From Acytostelium subglobosum LB1 (taxonomy: Eukaryota > Evosea > Eumycetozoa > Acytosteliales > Acytosteliaceae), in the NCBI RefSeq assembly GCF_000787575.1, contig NW_012236524.1, forward strand, positions 1 through 64,000: DNA of 64,000 nucleotides, given 5' to 3'. Every line of letters begins with the position of its first letter. Position 1 is the first letter of the stretch. A program made the position numbers and the translations under genes. Shown here piece by piece: positions 56,885-64,000 of the stretch. The notes beneath the pieces were generated by a model, which was not told the origin of the DNA, ran no database searches, and worked only from the letters and a program-made list of their open reading frames with translations.

Positions 56885-58642
56885 TCCTCAATCTTGTGAT
56901 TGTTCGCTGGTAATCCAACCAAATACTACCGATTGGTTGGAAGTACTTCCGAAGGATCGCCTCAAAGCGCGGCTCGAATGCCATCTCCATTTACAAAACG
57001 TCTCCAAAGCATTGTAGAGCATTGCCATTGTGGCGTGGCCCTTGCTGCACACGTAGACCTGTCCATCAAAGTCGATCGATGGCTGTGGCTCCCAAGTCCT
57101 GAGGTAATCCTTGCCCAGTGCCTGGCCACATGTTGGACATAGATACTCTGTGTTGTCGATCGCAGTGCATCGGCTGCACTCGCACAACTTGTTGTGGTAG
57201 TCAAACAATCTGCTTTGTCTCTCGAGTGCGGGACGTTGTAAAGGATCGACGTAGCTCTGACATAGGGTCCCAATGATCGCAAGATGTTCAAGATGAAATG
57301 ATCGTTGAACAATGTGTATTCAAAGCTGGTGGCCCTCACACGCTTGATATGTGCTGCTATCGTTGCGGACCATTCATTGTAGTCGGGCGCATCCTGAGTC
57401 CTGGATGCAATTGGGTCTTGATAGCAGATGTTCAAAAGGTCGGGGAAGGTGGTCCATGATGAATGGCAAACCATCCTTGCGCCATGTCGCCGGTAAGTTA
57501 TATTTCATATTGAGCTGGCCAGACTTGATGAGGCTCACCTCTCGCAATATTATGATCAGGGTCAGTCTTGCAAAGATCTTGAACTTCTCTGCATCATTGG
57601 TCGGTGACTTTGGCAATGTTGCCAGAAGTTCACATGCAGCAAAATGATCATGTTTGATCACACTATCATTATGACACGTATGACACATCATCATCTTGCA
57701 CTTGGGACATGTATGTGTCTTCATCTCTGATGTATCGATGGATTGATTGATTGAATGAGGAGGGTTAGTGATTGGTCCTACACAGCAACAACAACAACAA
57801 CAATACGGAACAACATACTGGATACGTGAGTGTACATGAAACAGGTAGCACATGCAGATTTGTCAAATATGGCACTAAGAGTTAATGCCAATGGTGCCAC
57901 ACGCATCAGAACAGTGCCCTTGGGTATGTCTTTGGATGCTAAGAGCTTCCTGGCATTGTTTGGACCATCGGCATCATCCTCCCACACCACCTTGATGGGT
58001 AGCTGCTCCAACGTTTTGTCCATGGTCAAGAGTTTCATCTTTGATTTAATGTGCTCTTTGGACGACGTCCTCAAACTCTGAATTTGATCCACCGAGGCCA
58101 ACAGTTGTTTAAAGGTGTTATGCGTTGCATCGAGCTCCTTCTTGTTGGCGCGAGCCCTCGTAGCCTTAATATTTCGGTTGATCAACTCGATACCTGCATT
58201 GTACTTCCCTGACTTGAACAATAGGAGGGCGTGAGGTATCCACACTGAGAAGTCGGCTGCGATGATTGCGTTTCTGCTGGCGATGTTGGTCGTTGTGATC
58301 GCCTCCCGGATGAACTTCTCTCTCGTTAACAAATTCGACAGAGATGAGGCGATCATTGAGTAAAGGTAATAGGTCGCGACGTTGTCTGCGCCGGCCATTC
58401 CTTTCAAGTGGCGATGTTGATCATAGCACTGCATCGTCATCGTATAATATGATATCGTGTACAATGTATTCTTTATGTCATTCGCTGCTCTGCCCATTGA
58501 CGTGAGATACTCCATGCGCTCCATCACCTCTGCTGCTGTCTTGAAGAATGGTTGCGGTGTCTCGCGAGGTCGAGGTGGAGTCGACTCTGGTGACTAAGAA
58601 TGCCGCCAATATCTTTTCACAATATGCTGGTAAAGTTTCCAT
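56885..58642 (-). pseudogene. Damaged TPR-SET-MYND gene
   Basis: An ATG at 58642 (METLPAYCEKILAAFL) starts a copy with a frame change near 58595. A long open TPR-like part with the first SET segment (LLASKDIPKGTVLMRVAPL) runs to a donor at 57818, with intron to 57727. Exon 2 continues the MYND finger (CPKCKMMMCHTC) and then shows a frame change near 57420. An internal deletion at about 57250 removes the whole NHSC to GEE catalytic segment (LGPYV joins SYVDPLQR). The C-terminal part runs into the neighbouring fragment. The catalytic core is gone, so no methyltransferase activity is expected. Confidence 0.75.
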
Positions 58643-58730
58643 TCTAATATATATGTGATTGATACAGATAATACTTGTGAAAGAGAATGAATGATCATCC
58701 GTATGGTCTTTTGGTTTTTTAGTTGTGAGT

Positions 58731-58788
58731 GAGGCCGAGGGCAAGGGCGAGGGCAAGGGTTAGGGCATGGGTAAGGGTAAGGGCAAGA
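58731..58788. repeat. G-rich AGGG repeat tract 3
   Basis: Units of AGGGCA, AGGGCG, AGGGTT and GGGTAA, eight GGG runs, about 90-150 bases upstream of the damaged SET-MYND copy starting at 58642. Very similar to the tract at 55971-56031. Confidence 0.75.
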
Positions 58789-58851
58789 ATGAATATACAT
58801 TTGATACAGTGATTCGTTTATTCGATGATTGCAAAATGCAGGACTAACCAA

Positions 58852-60925
58852 CTATGGCATAAATCTTTCCAAGGTTCCTTTGGCGAAATGAGTGGATATT
58901 TGATAGGTCTCTTCCAGGTGTTGAATATACTGTTTCTTGGCATTGATCTTCTCTCGCGGATTGCCATTGGCAACACTCGATCGATACGTGGCTATACTGT
59001 CTAATTGAAATTGTCACCAAAGTTAACTACATAGCTGTGTCTCGATCGTTTGAGTAACTGTGCAGCATTCTTGCTCTTTTTGATAATGTTCATGTTGGTA
59101 TGGTCTCGCAGATACTTCAGCCAAACACATCCGATGGGCTGGAAGTAATTCCGAATGATCGACTCATAGCGCGGCTCCAAGACCAACTTTGGTTCGACTT
59201 CACAAAGATGCTCGAGGACGTGATAAACGGCGGCCATTGTGGCGTGACCCTTGCTGCACACGTACACCTGCCCGTCAAAGGCGATTGATGGCTGAGGCTC
59301 CCATGTCCTCAGGTTATCCATTCCCATTGCTTGGCCACACTTTGGACATTGATACTCTGTTTGCTCGATCGTCTTGCATCGACTGCACTCGCAAAAGATG
59401 TTGTAGTCGTCCACCAACTTCCTTCGTCTCTGGGTTGTGGGAAGTAGTGGATCGACGTAGCTCTGTGTGATTGCTGCGATAGACCAGCATTCCATAGTTG
59501 TCCATGTACGAGTGGCTGTTGGGCGTGCATGAATGATTGATGAGTGATGCACTTGGGTAGATGCCAGCGCCCAACGTAGTTTGACTGATCACATCGGTCA
59601 CCTCCCTGACATTAGGTGCCATAGCACGGAGGATGTTCAACATGTAGTCCTTGCTAAGGTTGGTCACTTCATCATCATCATTGAAATGTTCTTCGAGCGT
59701 TGTGGCCCAGTCTTTCAATTCGTTATAATCCACCAGAGCGTCTTGGTCTCTAAGGCATATCTTCATAAGGTCTTGGAATGAATCGTGGATGAATGGTAGA
59801 CCATCTTTGCGCCAAGCTGCTGGGATGCCCTCCTGTTTTATATGTCGCATCACAATGACCATGGCGATGCGTGCATTTGTCTTGAGCTTATTGGACTGTG
59901 ACCATGGCAATGTATTAAGAAGTGCACACCCAGCTTCATGCTCCATCCATGTCACATTATCATCGCGACACATATCGCACAGTATGAGCTTGCACCTTGA
60001 ACATGTATGAATCTTGATATCTGTGTTCAATCGTTCGTTCGTTCGTTTGATTGATTGATTGATTGAGTAGGTTAGTGATTGATCAAGCTAGACTCCCACG
60101 CGGCGCCTTCAACAACAACATACTGGTGTTATGAGTGCTTTGGAAGCAGGCAGAGCAATAAGAGTCCATCTTGTCAATGTTTAAAGTTGATGCCAATGGA
60201 GCAACTCGAAGCAGAACAGTGCCTTTGGGGATGTCTTTCGATGCCACCATCTTCCTACCACGATCACCATCTGTCCACTCCAACCTGATTGGGAACTGTT
60301 CAAACGACTTGCTCTCAGATGTTATCTTTGCTTGAATGTGCGCTTTGGATTCCATCTCATGCTTCTGGATCTCTGTACATGCCTCTATCAGATCTTTAAT
60401 TGATGACTTTAATGATGTGTCTGGTTCCTCTTTGTTGTAGTGGGCTTTGATTAGCTCGATCGCTTCAGTGTTTCGACCAATCTTAAACAATAGGTATGCT
60501 TGAACATTTCAATCGAATGGTTGGTCGCCGCCAATACGTTACTGCTTGCTATGTTAGCTGTTGTGAAGGCCTCGGCGATGAACTTCTCTTCGGCCAACAA
60601 GTTCGACAGCGTGCTGGCCGACATTGAGTAAAGCACAAATATAACAGCTGAATCGTTTCCGGTCTCGACTCGGCCGGACACTCCTTTCAAGCTGCGATGT
60701 TGATCAAAGCACTGCATCACCATCGTGTAGTATCGCGTACCATTTAAGATCTCTATCAAATGCTGCTTTGCCAAATGCCGCGAGAAGGGTAATGCGTGCC
60801 ATTACCTCTTCTGGCGTTGTGAAGAATGGTTGTGGAGTCTCGCGAGTCAGAGGAGGAGGCACCTCTGGTGACTCGACAAATGACTCCAACAAGTTGATAT
60901 AATGTGATGAGAGTCCTTTATCCAT
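58852..60925 (-). pseudogene. Damaged TPR-SET-MYND gene, outermost copy
   Basis: An ATG at 60925 (MDKGLSSHYINLLESF) starts the TPR-like part, which is broken into three frames (changes near 60765 and 60490). The first SET segment (MVASKDIPKGTVLLRVAPL) leads to a donor at 60123; the 103-base intron ends at 60021. Exon 2 has the MYND cysteines (CSRCKLILCDMC) and SET core NHSCTPN, but about eleven residues with the KAGDE motif are deleted, shifting the frame. Post-SET and C-terminal parts follow (CECSRC, CPKCG), with one more frame change near 59010 before the natural end IQHLEETYQISTHF to the stop at 58852. Recently decayed, judging by the good alignment of all parts. Confidence 0.75.
60029..60066. 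repeat. TCGT/TGAT microsatellite in intron
   Basis: A run of CGTT units passing into TGAT units within the intron of the damaged SET-MYND copy. Confidence 0.8.
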
Positions 60926-61081
60926 TCTTAAGATATATACAGATAACTAACGATTATATGTTGATTGAATAGAAATTTGAAAGACGTGACCTTTCAATTG
61001 AAGATAGAGTTGTTGATTGTTTATCACCAAGACACTTTATTAGAAGTAGACATAATACATACCAATTAAACTTATACATTT

Positions 61082-61291
61082 TCATAGATATATATAATAT
61101 AATATAATATAATATAATAATATAATACCTAGTAATACACATTGATACCTTTGTTCATCATGATATGGACAACAAGGTATTCCTTTCAAACTTGATCGGA
61201 ATGTTGTCTTACACAACATGGCAATAGCATAGGCAGCACCATCATTACCATCAACAACAGCAGTCAGGCACGTCAAGTATCTAGTAGTCAT
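61082..61291 (-). CDS. Doubtful small open frame or first exon
   Basis: A true ATG at 61291 opens a 69-codon frame: MTTRYLTCLTAVVDGNDGAAYAIAML, then a cysteine-rich part (CCPYHDEQRYQC) and a hydrophobic AT-rich end that is probably not coding. A GTAAGA donor after residue 27 or so suggests the start could be a first exon. No family recognised. Confidence 0.25.
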   Translation of the reverse strand: MTTRYLTCLTAVVDGNDGAAYAIAMLCKTTFRSSLKGIPCCPYHDEQRYQCVLLGIILLYYIILYYIYL

Positions 61292-61410
61292 ACTTTACCA
61301 ACAACAACAACAAATAGTCGACTGCCTGGCAGCCACCTTAATACATTTGTCAACGCCTGACAAGCGTTGGTAATAGACACATCAAGTTGGCGAACAATCT
61401 AAAGTGTTGG

Positions 61411-61584
61411 ATGTTCACACAAGAGCATCATCTGCATCATCAGATGACTAGTCACAATCATGATCACAACAGCAGCAGCAACATCCAAGATATGACACTT
61501 ATTGAGGAGATTGATATTGAAACCATCTTCAACGGGAGCAGTAACAACAACAATAATAACCAACAACAACAAGTAACACCTTAG
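61411..61584 (+). CDS. Doubtful short His/Asn/Gln-rich open frame
   Basis: ATG at 61411 gives 57 residues, with QDMTLIEEIDIETIFNGS amid His-, Ser-, Asn- and Gln-rich parts. After the TAG the same frame continues with Gln/Ser-rich sense codons for about 27 codons, which hints at a longer, now interrupted frame. No family recognised. Confidence 0.2.
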   Translation: MFTQEHHLHHQMTSHNHDHNSSSNIQDMTLIEEIDIETIFNGSSNNNNNNQQQQVTP

Positions 61585-62101
61585 CAACAACAGTTGTCCG
61601 ATCAATCAATCGATGTTGCAACAAAAGCAACGATCTCATCACTACGATCTTGAGCGGAGGTCATTATCACTCCGTCCTCAACAATTAGTTAATTCAATGG
61701 AACAACCACTGATTTATATCTATACTCGGAATCCAGTGATTAATCGAAGGTCGAAGAACCTCTAGCGCGACTGTAGTGAAGGCTGTGATCCACATTGATT
61801 GTTATAATAGGTAGTTGGACTAATTTGGTTTATAATTGGATTGTCTTCATTCATTCTTTGTTTGTGTTCCAGACAGACGGGTGATGGGATCAAGCCAAAA
61901 TGAATGAAAAATAAATGTAAATAATACTCTTGGAAACCATCTTCGAAGTTCAAGTTTATATTTTATTTTTTAAAATACATTTACAAGAAGTGGTGGTGGT
62001 GGTGTGCACTTCACTACTACAATTAATACTTGTCTCTGTATATTAAATATCACTTATATATATTATCTGTACACCTTCTTACTCACCTATTAATAGACTA
62101 A

Positions 62102-64000
62102 ATGAACAATCTAGCAATTGCTCAGTTAAAGAATATTCCGGCTTATATCAAGCTATCTGAAGACGAAAAAGAGCAATGTATTGAGAAGATATGTTCATCC
62201 AAACTCCTCGGTACGCTGAACTCCAAGGCCGCAGCAGGCCTCTCTATCCAGAAGACTCTTGATGATATCCTCAAGGCAGAGAGTAAGTACAAACAATTGA
62301 GGCGCAATGTCTTCTTCAATACTAATAAACACACTCAAGCCTCTGCTGCCAATATAGGATCACAAGGTGACGCAACTCCATATACATTGGTGGTACAGAA
62401 ACAACCATCGTGTGGCATATTCGTTGACAGAGTTTCAGAAATCACCAAAATGGCAACTCATTATTTGAAGGTCATTGCCATTGGCAATCTAAGCAGTGGT
62501 GAACGCAACAACTATGCGCCACCAATCCTGGCAACATCACAGATGTGGGGATCGGGCAAGACACACCTTGGAAATAACTTCATTCGCAAACTCAAAGACA
62601 GTGCGACGATCAGGGAGGCTGCTCTGGAAAAGTACGTAGATGTGATAAATGGACAGAATCCAAGGGTGAACATTCAGAAGCTCATGTCTCTTCAAACCGT
62701 ATACATTGATATGAGGAACATTACCATCAATCAGGAGAATGGAGACATATCGGCCATATGGATGGCTGCACTCTGTCATTTCTTGATTCAAACTGGCATA
62801 CCAATCTGTCGAAAGCCCAATCCAACGCCTTGTGAACACACTCCCAAAGGTGTCCTCAACAGTATTGCACAATGCTTCATCCACATCGATGAAATAGACC
62901 ACATCTTTGCCAACAACCAGGACCGTACAAACTCAATGTCGATCGTCTATTATCTCTGGACCAATCTCTTCCAAGATCTTGCACTCAATGGCTATCCTGT
63001 CTACATCTCTGGACGATCTTCAGTTCTCTTGACAATCAACCAGCATTTGTTTGGACCTCGCTTGGAGTCTCCAGTTTCTTCCAAGATCTTCCAGATCCTT
63101 CTCGACATGTTCTCCATTGAACACATCAAAGAGTATGTCAGCCAGAGACTCAAGATTACAGAGATACCACAAAAGCTGATTAATGAGATCTTTGAGGTAA
63201 GGTAACTCACACACCTAAATAAGCTTTGTTGAACTGACTATATATTGGCATTCCCATAGCTCACTGCTGGTGCACCTCGCCTTGTCCAACTCACAGTCGA
63301 CTGTATTGTGGTCAACAAGTCTTTGGAAATCAGTCGTCAAACTTTGGTTGATTATATCAAGGGGGAGAACTCGGCTGTTCTCACACCTTACAGTGAACTC
63401 TCTGACAAACACAAGTCTATGTATATCTCTCTTTGCTTTGCGTCACTCTTTAAGGTTCGTACATTTTTATTCATTGTGGCCCTCATTGACCAGGATCTAA
63501 CCCTACTTTGCCAGTTGCCAATCCGTTTGAACGACAAAGTACTCGACTTGTCTATGTGGGGTCTGAAGGGCTCCAGTATCACACATGCCGATATCCTCCA
63601 ATCGTTGAATGTCTACATTCAGCCGGTTCATGATCTTTCGGAGGTTGTCTTGGTCAAGATTCCCCAGATCACCATCGACTATATTATCACCAACCATCCC
63701 AAAGACCCTGCCGTCAGTGAATATGTTTCTTTCTCTTCCAGATCGGGAAAGACGGCCAAACCAACCTTTGAGACTGGCGATACTCTAGAGATAGCCTTTT
63801 CCAACAACACCCTAATCAAGTTGAGGAAATCCCAAGAGTTCCTCATCGATCCGCCACGGATTACGTTTCCAATCACCATCCCATTTCCATTCCTCCAGGT
63901 ATTTATTAGAGATGAAGATGCAATTACTTTGCAAACATACTAATCACCTACATAGCATACCTTTGCTCACGACATCCAATTCACCATCATGGACTTTTCA
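62102..64000 (+). CDS. P-loop ATPase of unknown role (3' end beyond window)
   Basis: Exons 62102-63196, 63260-63898 and 63956 onward, joined in phase 0, give 593 residues before the window ends. The N-terminal 55 residues are helical. A Walker A motif, MWGSGKTHLG, is near residue 145-155 and a Walker B, CFIHIDEIDHIF, near 260-270, followed by a GRSSVLL sensor-like segment. The overall plan (P-loop, long insert, IDEIDHIF, then a beta-rich C-terminal part) recalls the STAND/AAA-like ATPases seen in large repeated families of dictyostelids and in Crinkler-type proteins, but I cannot confirm the family. No signal peptide or membrane segment. Possible roles in signalling or conflict between organisms are inference. 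Confidence 0.65.

Larger units (their letters stand above)
60926..62101. other. Long spacer before the P-loop ATPase gene
   Basis: AT-rich with a TAATA run near 61090-61125 and a GGT run near 61990-62002. Two short weak frames lie within it (61082-61291 minus and 61411-61584 plus) and are listed separately. No RNA gene recognised. Confidence 0.4.

Noticed and set aside
1-64000. tRNA or rRNA genes
   Set aside because: Looked for A- and B-box patterns and conserved rRNA segments in the spacers and saw none that could fold properly; a tRNAscan-SE run would settle this.
1-64000. LTR or other virus-like elements
   Set aside because: No reverse transcriptase, integrase, capsid or long terminal repeat recognised anywhere in the window.

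Overview
The window looks like nuclear DNA of a dictyostelid social amoeba. The evidence is short AT-rich introns of about 58-103 bases, poly-asparagine and poly-glutamine tracts, many (CATT)n/(AATC)n tetranucleotide runs between genes and in introns, and families typical of these amoebae (FNIP-repeat F-box-like proteins, large ankyrin-type proteins, TPR-SET-MYND proteins, a short-loop GATA factor, an ARC5-like dynamin, modA-type glucosidase II). Exons are clearly less AT-rich than in Dictyostelium discoideum, so a species outside the discoideum group is likely. I cannot name it.

Layout. 1-1702: start of a SANT-like DNA-binding gene on the minus strand, divergent from a PIF/Harbinger-type DDE transposase gene. 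2117-22752: head-to-tail array of seven related loci that join a dynamin/BDLP-type GTPase, a helical stalk with a hydrophobic segment, and a C-terminal protein kinase or pseudokinase. 22834-26319: a broken and an intact TPR-SET-MYND gene. 26874-32517: short-chain dehydrogenase, a small acidic protein, a secreted cysteine-rich protein and glucosidase II. 33945-41185: GATA factor, an Uma2 (PD-(D/E)XK) nuclease-like gene, and an ARC5-type dynamin. 41448-53348: two FNIP genes, one large ankyrin-type gene on the opposite strand, then two more FNIP genes. 53411-60925: second TPR-SET-MYND cluster on the minus strand, one gene intact and three broken or partial. 62102-64000: a P-loop ATPase running off the right edge.

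Most unusual is the GTPase-kinase array. Two members (2117 and 8468) keep all expected GTP-binding and kinase catalytic residues. The others show stepwise kinase loss, and two loci in the middle are joined and broken. Two subfamilies differ in where their intron cuts the P-loop, and they alternate in the first four loci, which suggests duplication of a two-gene block. The joining of a membrane-type dynamin GTPase to a kinase, in a fast-changing tandem array of a phagocytic cell, suggests a membrane-remodelling or cell-defence role, but that is inference only.

All exon coordinates were worked out by eye from splice signals, frame continuity and comparison among the paralogues in the window. 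No database search was possible.
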